From positions 1,674,001 to 1,738,000 of the forward strand of contig NZ_CP031933.2 of assembly GCF_003606365.2 (NCBI RefSeq): a DNA stretch of 64,000 bases. The letters run 5' to 3'. Shown one piece after another: positions 49,305 through 57,886 of this stretch. Each line of letters opens with the position of its first letter. Position 1 is the first letter of the stretch. Source of the stretch: Companilactobacillus zhachilii. Lineage in GTDB: Bacteria; Bacillota; Bacilli; Lactobacillales; Lactobacillaceae. A program made the translations under genes and the position numbers. The notes beneath the pieces are model-generated. The model did not search any database and was not told the DNA's origin. It saw nothing but the letters and a program-made list of their open reading frames with translations.

Positions 49305-49317
49305 TTTTGCCTCACCA

Positions 49318-49342
49318 AAATAAAAAGGCCCAAAGGGCCTAA
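49318..49342 (-). terminator. ezrA terminator
   Basis: AGGCCC and GGGCCT pair around a three-base loop, followed by TTTTTATTTT on the minus strand. It separates ezrA from the nifZ-thiI operon. Confidence 0.8.
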
Positions 49343-49379
49343 ATTTTTATCTATTATAACTTAACACACTTTTGAAAAA

Positions 49380-51068
49380 TTATGAATTTATTGTCTCTTT
49401 AATTCTATCAACTGAACCAGATTCGACTTCTTCCAAGGCTTTAGATATGACATCGACAGCGTCATTATAGTTATAATCATCATCAAACAAAGCTCGGGCA
49501 CGAACTAATTGATCAGTAAACTCTGGATTCTTGTTAGCATAGCGGTTGGCATACTGAAGTAATTTCTCAGCCAATTGAACGTTATACTTCAACTTCTTCG
49601 ATTTTTCAACTAGGTTTTCCAAATCTTCTTGAGTCACAATAACTTGTTTACTAATGTCTTCCATATTAATTTGGTCTGCATCAAGTTCATCATACAATTT
49701 ATTAATTTCATCATAAACCATATAGAAATAGTCCAAATAATCATCAGGGAGACCATTCAAACGTAACTGTTCCATCATTTTCTTCTGAATTTCTAAACGT
49801 TTAGCATAATCGTCGACACTGTTACGAGCAATTTGTTCACTTGAAAGCATTTGATTCAAATCGTCATTGATTGTCTTTTCACTTGCTTCAATATCATCAA
49901 GTTGTTTAACAATTTCTTTAAAATCAGTTTTAACTTCTGAGAAAATCACTAGTCTGTCAGCGATACTTTGCACATCAGCATCATATTTTCGACGGATCTC
50001 ATTTAGGGTATCAAAATTATTTTGGAAAGTATCTAACGTCTTGTCTGCTAAAATATAGCTTTCTTGTAACTTTTGGATGCGTTTATCCAAATGGTTATGT
50101 TGATAAACCGCATGATTCAAATAATCTAAAACAGGCTTTTGTTCTTTTAAAACATCACGTTTTCCATCAATTTCTAAAGTCAACGTTTCATATAAGTCAT
50201 CAATTCTTTGTTTAATATCTTCATTATTAGTATTGACCGCATCAAAATTCAACTCACCCAATTTTGTATTTGATTCGTCCACTTCATGTTGAACATCTGA
50301 AATCAATTGCACGATATCGTCAGAAAACTTGAAATGTTGTTGAGCCAACTTTTGATAAACAAACTTAATTTCATCGATTTGGCCTGGGAAAACTTCATTC
50401 AAATCATGGAACAATGGTTCAATAATCTTCAATTGATCAGTGATCAAACCTAATTTAATTTTGACATCATCCAAACATTGACTGGCTTCTATATGGTCAC
50501 CTTTTTGAGTCAATTGCTTCTCTTTATCCAACAGATTAGCAATCTCTGAAAGTTCATCCTCTAACTTATCAGTGGCTGGACCATAACTGAATGATTGGGT
50601 CAAAACTTGTTTACGTAAAGTCTGATATTGGTGTTGCAATTCTTCACTGTGAGTCGCGTTCAATTCATTGCTTGCCAACAATTCATCGAAGCCCTGTGAA
50701 ACCTCACCAATTTTACTTTCAAAATCATTCATTTCATTATTTAATTTTTTCAGGTCATTAGCGGAACCAAAAACTTTGAATTCCGTATTTTTATATTCCG
50801 CTGCCCGAATTTGTCTTAAAATATCGGAAAAGATATCATCTGTCTGTTTATGATATTCAACCTTCAACTGATTGAAACGGTCATCACTCGCACCTGATAG
50901 CTTCATATCTTCCAATTTTTTGATTTTATCATCTAGTTGAGCCTTTTTTAACTCATCAGTTCGTTCCTTATATTTATTGAGAGTGGCAGCGTTACGCTTT
51001 TGTAGGAACCACATATACCATAGGAAGAACAAAATAATTAAGATTATTCCAATAATAATTACAAACAC
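49380..51068 (-). CDS. ezrA: Septation-ring regulator EzrA
   Basis: The 562-residue protein has an N-terminal membrane segment (about 2-20) facing the cytoplasm with a long coiled-coil, spectrin-like remainder. EzrA binds FtsZ and regulates Z-ring formation in Firmicutes. Length and topology match the family. Confidence 0.93.
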   Translation of the reverse strand: MFVIIIGIILIILFFLWYMWFLQKRNAATLNKYKERTDELKKAQLDDKIKKLEDMKLSGASDDRFNQLKVEYHKQTDDIFSDILRQIRAAEYKNTEFKVFGSANDLKKLNNEMNDFESKIGEVSQGFDELLASNELNATHSEELQHQYQTLRKQVLTQSFSYGPATDKLEDELSEIANLLDKEKQLTQKGDHIEASQCLDDVKIKLGLITDQLKIIEPLFHDLNEVFPGQIDEIKFVYQKLAQQHFKFSDDIVQLISDVQHEVDESNTKLGELNFDAVNTNNEDIKQRIDDLYETLTLEIDGKRDVLKEQKPVLDYLNHAVYQHNHLDKRIQKLQESYILADKTLDTFQNNFDTLNEIRRKYDADVQSIADRLVIFSEVKTDFKEIVKQLDDIEASEKTINDDLNQMLSSEQIARNSVDDYAKRLEIQKKMMEQLRLNGLPDDYLDYFYMVYDEINKLYDELDADQINMEDISKQVIVTQEDLENLVEKSKKLKYNVQLAEKLLQYANRYANKNPEFTDQLVRARALFDDDYNYNDAVDVISKALEEVESGSVDRIKETINS

Positions 51069-51108
51069 ATTTACACCCCTAATGACGATTCAGTCTTATC
51101 TTTAAGAA

Positions 51109-51117
51109 ATTATAACA
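51109..51117 (-). promoter_or_regulatory. Predicted extended -10 box of ezrA
   Basis: TGTTATAAT on the minus strand, 41-49 nt before the ATG and between the gene and the element at 51187. The element is therefore upstream of, not within, the ezrA transcript. Confidence 0.45.
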
Positions 51118-51186
51118 AATATTAGTCCTATTATTGTCGCTGTCTACTTTTCATAATAAAGTTTTAAACTATTGGTTTAGAAATAT

Positions 51187-51366
51187 GCCGTCTCCAGAAT
51201 TGAGAAATGGTCGGTGGCCATGCGGACCGGCATGAGCCAAGGTCTCATACCTCGGTTTGAAGCCCCGCAAAAAGCGCGGGTCTCCAAACACGTCCGGTGG
51301 TGTAATGGCTAAAGCCATAACGCCACTCTCACGGCCACCAACCATTTCTCAATCCTTCCGACTAGT
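51187..51366 (-). repeat. Branched intergenic element, copy 11 (CCGGGCG subtype)
   Basis: Reverse copy from GCCGTCTCC to CCGACTAGT. Closing stem ATTGAGAAATGGTCGGTGGC against GCCACCAACCATTTCTCAAT; hairpin C CATGAG/CTCATA; hairpin A ATGGCTAAAGCCAT. Hairpin B is CGC-rich here. Confidence 0.92.
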
Positions 51367-51470
51367 ATCATTATGATGATTCTTTTACTATTGTATTATG
51401 TAATTCTTTAACTATTAGTAACATATGAAGCTATTTGATTTTTGATTATTGATTCAAAATCAAAAAAAAA

Positions 51471-51516
51471 ACTAGCCGGAAAGAGCAAGAAGTTTTAGTC
51501 GCTCTTGGAGGCTGCA
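51471..51516 (+). repeat. Internally deleted element (46 bp), copy 12
   Basis: Only the two ends remain: ACTAGCCGGAAAGAGCAAG and CTCTTGGAGGCTGCAT, joined near TAGTCGCTC. All three internal hairpins are lost. The right flank ATATTTAATTTGTACCACGC is as in the copies at 3673 and 52815. It pairs with copy 11 in the usual inverted geometry. Confidence 0.85.
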
Positions 51517-51628
51517 TATTTAATTTGTACCACGCATTATTGGCAAAAAACATTAACTCTGCTCTAACAAATCAGAGCTATCAAACACTATATTGACTAA
51601 AGTTGTATACAATACCTACAAATTAACT

Positions 51629-51657
51629 TTGACATTCGTCCATCATCACGGTATACT
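51629..51657 (+). promoter_or_regulatory. rpsD promoter
   Basis: TTGACA (51629-51634) and TATACT (51652-51657) are 17 nt apart. Transcription should start near 51664, giving a leader of about 165 nt. Confidence 0.88.
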
Positions 51658-51669
51658 AGCCTTCGTGTA

Positions 51670-51800
51670 AAATATGCAGCAAAGAGCGGCAAGAACGTCA
51701 ACAGTTATCGACGATTTAGTTCAACTAGTAACCTGTGGCTGCACAAGGTGAAGACTGTAACGATAACTGCACGAATGCTAAGCTCTAGTTAATTATTTTA
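51670..51800 (+). ncRNA. Structured leader of rpsD (probable S4-binding site)
   Basis: Several distant complements are visible: GCAGC (51676) with GCTGC (51738), AGAGC (51683) with GCTCT (51782), and CAGTTATCG (51702) with CGATAACTG (51761). The crossing pairs suggest a pseudoknot. Firmicute rpsD leaders are known autoregulatory S4 targets, so the same role is inferred. Confidence 0.65.
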
Positions 51801-51831
51801 CTCCAGACAAACATTTTGGAGGAATTTATTT

Positions 51832-52443
51832 ATGTCAAGATATACAGGCCCACGTTGGAAATTATCACGTCGTTTAGGTATCTCACTTTCAGGTACTGGT
51901 AAGGAAATCGCTCGTAGAAACTATGCCCCAGGACAACATGGTCCAAATGGTGGTCGTCGTAAGATTTCTGAATACGGTCAACAATTAACAGAAAAGCAAA
52001 AGTTACGTTTCATGTATGACGTTAACGAACGCCAATTCCGTAACCTATTTAACCGTGCCGGTAAAATGGATGGTATCCATGGTATTAACTTGATGATCCT
52101 TCTTGAAACAAGATTGGATAACATGGTTTATCGTTTAGGTCTTGCAAGTTCACGTCCACAAGCTCGTCAACTTGTAAACCACGGTCACATCACAGTTGAT
52201 GGCAAACGTGTTGATATCCCTTCATACGAAGTTAAAGTTGGTCAAAAGATCAGCCTTCGTGAAAAGTCAAAGGACCTTGCTATTGTTAAGGATAACCTTG
52301 AAAACGTTGTTGGTCGTCCTGGTTTCGTTACTTTCGATGACAACACATTGACAGGTTCACTAGTACGTAACCCAGAACGTGACGAACTAGAACCAAATAT
52401 TGATGAATCATTGATCGTTGAATACTACAACCAAATTCTTTAA
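51832..52443 (+). CDS. rpsD: Ribosomal protein S4
   Basis: The 203-residue 30S assembly protein starts [16 protein letters not shown] and has an S4 RNA-binding domain ([34 protein letters not shown]). It lacks Cys zinc ligands, as in the C-minus type. TGGAGGA precedes the ATG. It is monocistronic. Confidence 0.98.
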   Translation: MSRYTGPRWKLSRRLGISLSGTGKEIARRNYAPGQHGPNGGRRKISEYGQQLTEKQKLRFMYDVNERQFRNLFNRAGKMDGIHGINLMILLETRLDNMVYRLGLASSRPQARQLVNHGHITVDGKRVDIPSYEVKVGQKISLREKSKDLAIVKDNLENVVGRPGFVTFDDNTLTGSLVRNPERDELEPNIDESLIVEYYNQIL

Positions 52444-52454
52444 TATTTGCGAAG

Positions 52455-52490
52455 AATACATTCACTTATTGGTGGGTGTATTTTTTTTGC
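52455..52490 (+). terminator. rpsD terminator
   Basis: AATACATTCAC pairs with GTGGGTGTATT, followed by TTTTTT. Confidence 0.85.
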
Positions 52491-52586
52491 GCTCATTTTC
52501 TTAATCTCTATATACTTATAACTGACTGAACAGTAACAAAATTTTCACCACATCATTCAAGCTATACGATTATTTCTCAAAAATTA

Positions 52587-52625
52587 AAGACTAGCAACCC
52601 AAAAGTTGGATTACTAGTCTTGTTC
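52587..52625. terminator. Terminator-like hairpin in the rpsD downstream gap
   Basis: AAGACTAGCAACCC and GTTGGATTACTAGTCTT form a stem with a four-A loop; a loose T tract follows on the plus strand. The flanking 52490-52814 stretch otherwise holds nothing that I recognise. Confidence 0.55.
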
Positions 52626-52814
52626 GTTTTAATATTCGAAAGCTGACCGTATTTAGTAATACTACTTGTGACACTAGTTGTTTTTTGACTATGGAATGGA
52701 AATAATTTTTAAAGAAAAAAGATTCAGAGCATATTTCTATATCCTATAATTCTAGTCATCGATGGCAAAATAACGCTTAAAGTTATTTAATATTGATTCA
52801 AAAATAAACAATGA

Positions 52815-52995
52815 ACTAGCCGGAAAGAGCAAAAAAATTAGGTCGCTGTGTAGGTGGCGTTATGGCTTTAGCCATTACACCACGGGACGACTTTTGAAAC
52901 TCGCGTTCTTTGCGAGGTTCAAAATCGAGACAAAAGACCTTGGCTTTTGTCGGTCCCCATAGCGACCTAATTTTTTTGCTCTTGGAGGTGGCATA
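52815..52995 (+). repeat. Branched intergenic element, copy 13
   Basis: Forward copy with closing stem AAGAGCAAAAAAATTAGGTC against GACCTAATTTTTTTGCTCTT, hairpin A ATGGCTTTAGCCAT and hairpin C ACAAAAG/CTTTTGT. The shared flank ATTTAACTAGCACCACGC continues to about 53014. It is single, between convergent genes. Confidence 0.93.
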
Positions 52996-53033
52996 TTTAA
53001 CTAGCACCACGCATAGTTATACTACCTTTTTGA

Positions 53034-53201
53034 TTATATTTTTAATTTTCCAATTACATTCAATACTAGAATCATCCCCACAATGGTTGAAACTAATGCA
53101 CCCCACCACATAATGTCATATGTAGGAATAAAGAATAGTTCAAAAAACGCCATTGTTATTAATATTCCGATCCAAAACTCAACTGATTTATACCATTTCA
53201 T
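53034..53201 (-). CDS. Small two-helix membrane protein
   Basis: Started at 53201 (AAAGGGATGATCAAG before the ATG) it is 55 residues. Two hydrophobic segments run at about 7-24 and 30-50. No family is recognised. A longer frame to 53279 lacks a ribosome-binding site. Confidence 0.6.
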   Translation of the reverse strand: MKWYKSVEFWIGILITMAFFELFFIPTYDIMWWGALVSTIVGMILVLNVIGKLKI

Positions 53202-53290
53202 CTTGATCATCCCTTTGACTAACCCTATATTTACTTTCATTATAATAAATTTATCTAGAAAATAAATGGTAAAGCTCATTAAAATAATTA

Positions 53291-53887
53291 TTATTCAACT
53301 TCTTGATTAAATGACACTAGAAATTTACTCAATTGCATAAACTTATCAATCAACAATTGATCATAATTACCTTTTTGAACAATCGGGTCATCAGCTCTTA
53401 ACTCATAACCGATTACTAAATCACTTGACTTCACTTTTTCATAATGAGCAACTACTTCTGGAAAATCATTTGCCGGTTTCATCACACTTGAAGTGTGGTC
53501 ATTTGACACGTTCCAGTCCTCTGTTATGATTGTATTTTGGTGATTTTTTAAGAGTGGATAATACCCAGAACGATTTTTAATATCGGCCAACAAACTAAAC
53601 GTAATAAAATAACGGTCGGGCCACAAGCCTAATTCTAAATGTGGGGTCTTTTTATAACCGCGTTTATCTTGATTAATAGCTAACCATGTATCGGGCGGCG
53701 GATTCTTGGTCCGTCGCTGATGTTTAGCAATTTTCATATAGAACTGTTGTTGATATTCTTCCTCCAAACGTCGCATCAACTCAGAACCAATTTCTTCAAA
53801 TTTTGGATCTAAGTTAGTTTTGATCAATTCAAGGCGTCCAGGTAGAGTCATATCCTCAAAAATTTTAAAATCATTTTTATCAAACAT
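53291..53887 (-). CDS. UPF0637/DUF1054 protein YktB
   Basis: The 198-residue protein starts MFDKNDFKIFEDMTLPGRLE at 53887, with AAAGGAATG upstream. It contains HLELGLWPDRYF and the family core IGYELRADDP. The family is a conserved Firmicute cytosolic protein of unknown function. It is divergent from rarA with a 51-bp gap. Confidence 0.88.
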   Translation of the reverse strand: MFDKNDFKIFEDMTLPGRLELIKTNLDPKFEEIGSELMRRLEEEYQQQFYMKIAKHQRRTKNPPPDTWLAINQDKRGYKKTPHLELGLWPDRYFITFSLLADIKNRSGYYPLLKNHQNTIITEDWNVSNDHTSSVMKPANDFPEVVAHYEKVKSSDLVIGYELRADDPIVQKGNYDQLLIDKFMQLSKFLVSFNQEVE

Positions 53888-53938
53888 GTTCTCATTCCTT
53901 TGTTGTAAAATATACATATCAATTATATAGGAGGTTCT

Positions 53939-55243
53939 ATGCAAAAACCACTAGCATATCGAATGCGTCCAACTAACATTGACGAAGTTGTCGGTCAACA
54001 GCATCTTGTTGGCCCTCATAAAATTATTCGTCGCATGGTTGAAGCAAAAATGTTATCTTCAATGATACTTTATGGTCCTCCTGGGATCGGAAAGACAAGT
54101 ATTGCTAGTGCTATCGCTGGTAGTACAAAATATGCTTTCAGAATGTTAAATGCGGCAACTGATAGCAAGAAAGATTTACAAATTGTTGCTGCCGAAGCCA
54201 AGATGAGTGGTACGGTCGTTTTGATGCTTGATGAGATTCATCGTCTCGACAAGACTAAACAAGACTTCCTTTTACCTTTACTTGAAAGCGGCTCAATTAT
54301 TTTAATCGGTGCAACAACTGAGAATCCATATATCAATATAAGCCCCGCAATTCGCTCAAGGGTCCAAATTTTTGAATTACACCCTCTTGAGAGTGATGAC
54401 TTAAAAAAGGCCGTCAAGCGTGCTTTAAAGGACAAAGAGAACGGTCTAGGAAAGTACAACGTCACCTTGGATGAAAATGCCCTAGATTTACTAGTTAGTT
54501 CAACTAATGGTGATCTCAGAAGCATTCTCAACGGTTTAGAATTATCAGTTCTTTCCACCGAACCCAAAAAAGATGGTTCAATTCACATTGATTTACAATC
54601 GATTGAAGAATCAGTTCAGAAAAAAGCTATTTCTTCTGATAAAGATGGTGATAGTCACTATGATGTCATGTCAGCTTTTCAAAAATCGATACGTGGGAGT
54701 GACCCTGACGCCGCCCTATTATATTTAGCCCGACTACTCGAAGCCGGTGACCTAACCTCCGCAATTCGACGGCTTATGGTCTGTGCGTACGAAGACGTCG
54801 GTCTAGCTAATCCGCAAGCTTGTGCCCGAGCGGTACAGGCTGCTCAAGTGGCTCAAATGGTAGGACTACCTGAAGCTCGAATACCATTGGCCGATGCCGT
54901 GATCGACCTTTGCTTGTGTCCTAAGTCTAATTCAGGCATGGTCGCTATTGACAGTGCCTTAGATGATGTTCGAAATGGAAAAGCTAATTCAATTCCTGAT
55001 GACCTTAAAGATGCACATTACTCAGGGGCTAAAAAGTTAGGTCATGGTATCGGTTATAAATTTCCTCATGATTATCCCAACGCCTGGGTTGATCAGCAAT
55101 ATTTGCCTAATAATTTAGTTAATAAAAAATATTACCAACCAAATAATACCGGCAAATATGAACAAGCCTTGAATCTACGAATGCAACAAATACACGAATG
55201 GAAAATGAATTCAAAACGGAGTCAGAATAATTATGATAATTAA
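53939..55243 (+). CDS. rarA: Replication-associated recombination ATPase RarA
   Basis: The 434-residue AAA+ protein has Walker A GPPGIGKTS near residues 46-54, Walker B LMLDEIHR near 99, sensor 1 IGATTENP and the C-terminal tetramer domain (GHGIGYKFPHDYPNAWV). It acts at stalled forks. TAGGAGG precedes the ATG. Confidence 0.96.
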   Translation: MQKPLAYRMRPTNIDEVVGQQHLVGPHKIIRRMVEAKMLSSMILYGPPGIGKTSIASAIAGSTKYAFRMLNAATDSKKDLQIVAAEAKMSGTVVLMLDEIHRLDKTKQDFLLPLLESGSIILIGATTENPYINISPAIRSRVQIFELHPLESDDLKKAVKRALKDKENGLGKYNVTLDENALDLLVSSTNGDLRSILNGLELSVLSTEPKKDGSIHIDLQSIEESVQKKAISSDKDGDSHYDVMSAFQKSIRGSDPDAALLYLARLLEAGDLTSAIRRLMVCAYEDVGLANPQACARAVQAAQVAQMVGLPEARIPLADAVIDLCLCPKSNSGMVAIDSALDDVRNGKANSIPDDLKDAHYSGAKKLGHGIGYKFPHDYPNAWVDQQYLPNNLVNKKYYQPNNTGKYEQALNLRMQQIHEWKMNSKRSQNNYDN

Positions 55244-55511
55244 AGTTTTAATGATCTTCTTTATTATTTTTTTATTAGCCCTTGCCTACATTCTCTGGAG
55301 TCACAGTAGTGGAAAATTTCTCATTTACTCGCCAGATGAAAACCTCACATTAAAAAACGTTATGCGTTTTACCGCCGGTTTATTGATTTTAGTCGCAATA
55401 ATGGGAATTGTCATTGCCTTCATAGGTAGCAAGGAAGCCAACTTTATAACTTTGTTGCTTGGTAGTTTAATTGCAGCAGCTTTTTCAATTTATTTAGCAA
55501 ATATTCGTTAA
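55233..55511 (+). CDS. DUF3899-type membrane protein
   Basis: The 92-residue protein has three hydrophobic segments (about 2-22, 44-66, 70-90). It overlaps the end of rarA by 11 nt. Length and topology fit DUF3899; the function is unknown. Confidence 0.75.
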   Translation: MIIKVLMIFFIIFLLALAYILWSHSSGKFLIYSPDENLTLKNVMRFTAGLLILVAIMGIVIAFIGSKEANFITLLLGSLIAAAFSIYLANIR

Positions 55512-55598
55512 ATCTTAACTGATTACTGTATTTATTAGCCTGAATCAACTAAAATGAAGATATAAAAGCAGTAATATTACATTAACGGGGTGATACTT

Positions 55599-56072
55599 AT
55601 GTTACAACAATATAAAAACATTCTCGTACCAATTGATGGTTCTTTTGAGGCTGAGCTAGCTTTCAAGAAAGCAGTTGAAGTAGCTAAAAGAAACAAAGCG
55701 GCCATTCATTTAGTTCACGTTATTGATACTAGAGCTTTTCAAAACGTTTCTAGCTTCGACTCAACAATGGTTGAACAAATCACTGAAAAAGCCAAAGAAA
55801 CAGTTAAGAGCTATGTTAAAACAGCTAAAGAAGCTGGACTAGAAGATATCGACTATAGCATCGAATACGGTGCACCTAAAGCAATCATCGCAACCGACTT
55901 CCCTAAGAAGTTAGGCGTTGATTTGATCATGATCGGTGCCACAGGTTTGAATGCGATGGAAAGATTATTAATTGGTTCAGTTACTGAATACGTTACAAGA
56001 ACAGCCGCTTGCGATGTCCTAGTCGTAAGAACTGACCTTGACAACAAAACAATTAAGAAACCAAGAAAATAG
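55599..56072 (+). CDS. Universal stress protein (UspA family)
   Basis: The 157-residue protein starts at 55599 after CGGGGTGATACTT. It has the nucleotide-binding pattern GATGLNAMERLLIGSVTE near residues 117-134 and the N-terminal NILVPIDGS. ATP-binding Usp proteins help survival under stress. Confidence 0.93.
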   Translation: MLQQYKNILVPIDGSFEAELAFKKAVEVAKRNKAAIHLVHVIDTRAFQNVSSFDSTMVEQITEKAKETVKSYVKTAKEAGLEDIDYSIEYGAPKAIIATDFPKKLGVDLIMIGATGLNAMERLLIGSVTEYVTRTAACDVLVVRTDLDNKTIKKPRK

Positions 56073-56099
56073 TTTTAGTAAAATAAATGGCATTAAAAG

Positions 56100-56135
56100 T
56101 AGCGATAGGGATATTTCCTTATCGCTATTTTTTTC
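56100..56135 (+). terminator. usp terminator
   Basis: TAGCGATAGGGA and TCCTTATCGCTA pair, followed by a T run of eight. Confidence 0.85.
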
Positions 56136-56144
56136 GGTTAAAAT

Positions 56145-56180
56145 TACCCTCTCCAGAGTTGCAAAAGATTATCCTATCTA
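56145..56180 (-). repeat. Possible element remnant
   Basis: TACCCTCTCCAGAGTTG resembles the GCCGTCTCCAGAATTG left end of copy 11, and 20 nt later CTATCTAACTAA recalls the CTAG end. It would be the partner of copy 14 in the usual inverted geometry. Weak. Confidence 0.3.
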
Positions 56181-56362
56181 ACTAATTCATCATTTAATTC
56201 GATTACAAAACAAAATGGCAGCTAGCTATTGTTGTCCCTTGAACCAATCGAAATTTATTATTTAACCATGCCTTGTACTAGCTTATATATTTAATGCTTT
56301 TAAAAAGTATATTCTGAATTTTATTGCACGGTAACAACTAATCATTAATTCCTATCAAAAAA

Positions 56363-56542
56363 ACTAGCCGGAAAGAGCAAGAAATTTAGGTCGCTATGCA
56401 GGTGGCGTTAGTGCTTTAGCACTTACACCACGGGACGACTTTTGAAATTCGCGTACCTTGCGAAGTTCAAAATCGAGGTTGGAGACCTTGGCTCCAACCG
56501 GTCCCCATAGCGGCCTAAATTTCTTGCTCTTGGAGGCGGCAT
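56363..56542 (+). repeat. Branched intergenic element, copy 14
   Basis: Near-consensus forward copy. Closing stem AAGAGCAAGAAATTTAGGTC against GGCCTAAATTTCTTGCTCTT, with one G-U; hairpin A AGTGCTTTAGCACT; hairpin B TTTTGAAATTCGCG/TGCGAAGTTCAAAA; hairpin C GTTGGAG/CTCCAAC; GGGAC pairs with GTCCC enclosing B and C. It ends 13 nt from the next terminator. Confidence 0.95.
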
Positions 56543-56554
56543 ATCTAAAAGCAA

Positions 56555-56592
56555 CAAAAAAAGGATCAACCCCGAAGAATCAATCCTTTTTT
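56555..56592 (-). terminator. Terminator of the XRE-TPR regulator
   Basis: AAGGATTGATTC and GGGGTTGATCCTT pair, followed by TTTTTT on the minus strand, 30 nt after the stop codon. Confidence 0.85.
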
Positions 56593-56623
56593 AAGAAACG
56601 GAAATTAATAAATTGTTTTTTTA

Positions 56624-57481
56624 TTAAAAGATATTCAAATGCATATCTTTCACTTTAGCTTTTAATTTTTCAAAAACTGGTTTATTCTCACTGATGCTTG
56701 AAATCACATAGGCTTTAATGTAGTCCTCATCGGTCTTTTGACCTTCACGAGTACCAGCATCGGCTAAGTAACAGTACATTTCATCAAGCTTGAAAAGTGT
56801 TTGTTCTTTTCTTGCGATGAAAATACCTTCGTTAGCATATTCAATTGCCTTTTGATTATCATCAAGTTTCAATGACAAATCAGCCATATTAGCATAGATC
56901 AAAATACTATCGTGATAATTTTCGTCGCCAATCTTATCAAGGCTTGACTTAATCAAGTCTTTAGCTTGATTATAATAAACTCTAGCCTCGTCAACTGACT
57001 TCTTATTAATGTAGGCTTTGGCTGTAAAGACATCGATTAAGATATCATACATGTCAACGTTAGCGATGTTAACGTTCATAGCCCGGTTAAAGTCAAAGAT
57101 GGCTTTGTCATAATTTTTACTTGTGACATATTCAATCAAACCATTGAAGAAGTGAATCAATTTGATTTCTTGTTTGTTATTGACATTGATGTTTTTAAGC
57201 TTACCCAGTTTATCGCTAATGCCATCAAAATCATCTTGATAGAACGACTTCTTAATGTCACTGATGATGGAATAAATTTGACTATCGTCATTGACGATAA
57301 CGAGGTTCATTGTGATACCCAGTCTTTCACAAATGCGAACCAATATTTCCATACTTGGAATCTTGTCTTTTTTTTCAATCAGGCTGACAGTTGCCTGTGT
57401 ACATATGCCATCGGCCAACTCAGATTGCGAAATGCCTCTGAGTTTTCTGTAATGGCGAATCTTTTCACCTAAAATTTTCAT
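56624..57481 (-). CDS. XRE-TPR regulator (RRNPP/Rgg-like)
   Basis: The 285-residue protein has an N-terminal XRE helix-turn-helix (KIRHYRKLRGISQSELADG, ATVSLIEKKDKIPSMEIL) and a C-terminal helical-repeat domain (for example LIYANMADLSLKLDDNQKAI). This fits the RRNPP family, which binds short signal peptides. I see no pheromone ORF beside it. Confidence 0.85.
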   Translation of the reverse strand: MKILGEKIRHYRKLRGISQSELADGICTQATVSLIEKKDKIPSMEILVRICERLGITMNLVIVNDDSQIYSIISDIKKSFYQDDFDGISDKLGKLKNINVNNKQEIKLIHFFNGLIEYVTSKNYDKAIFDFNRAMNVNIANVDMYDILIDVFTAKAYINKKSVDEARVYYNQAKDLIKSSLDKIGDENYHDSILIYANMADLSLKLDDNQKAIEYANEGIFIARKEQTLFKLDEMYCYLADAGTREGQKTDEDYIKAYVISSISENKPVFEKLKAKVKDMHLNIF

Positions 57482-57584
57482 TCTAAACTATCCCCATTCA
57501 TTTATTAATTCCAAGGATAATTTAAACAGTTATTAAAAAATGTTGCAAGAAATAAGCAGCGATAAAAAGATAAATTTTAAAAAT

Positions 57585-57878
57585 TTAATTATTTACTTCA
57601 AAGAACCATGCGTCTTTTTCAGTACCATTTAATAATTCAGGATTATCATTTAATTTATCATTTACCTTAACAATTTTCCCACTAACTGGTGATTCCAGCT
57701 CAACCACAGCCTTTTGAGCTTCAATCTCACCGCTAGACTCGCCTTTTTTGATATCAGAATCTATATCAGGTAATTCGACATATTTGACATTACCTAAAGC
57801 GTCTTGACCCTCTTTTGTTAAACCTATACGAGTTGTATGCTCGCCTTTCTTAATCCAGTAATAATTTTCATCACTCAT
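57585..57878 (-). CDS. gcvH: GcvH-like lipoyl-domain protein
   Basis: The 97-residue protein has the lipoyl-domain hairpin with Lys in EIEAQKAVVELESPVSG near residue 56, and TRIGLTKEGQDALGNVKYVELP. It is shorter than glycine-cleavage H proteins, and no gcvT or gcvP is in the window. A stand-alone lipoyl carrier or GcvH-L role is likely. Confidence 0.85.
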   Translation of the reverse strand: MSDENYYWIKKGEHTTRIGLTKEGQDALGNVKYVELPDIDSDIKKGESSGEIEAQKAVVELESPVSGKIVKVNDKLNDNPELLNGTEKDAWFFEVNN

Positions 57879-57886
57879 AATAATTC

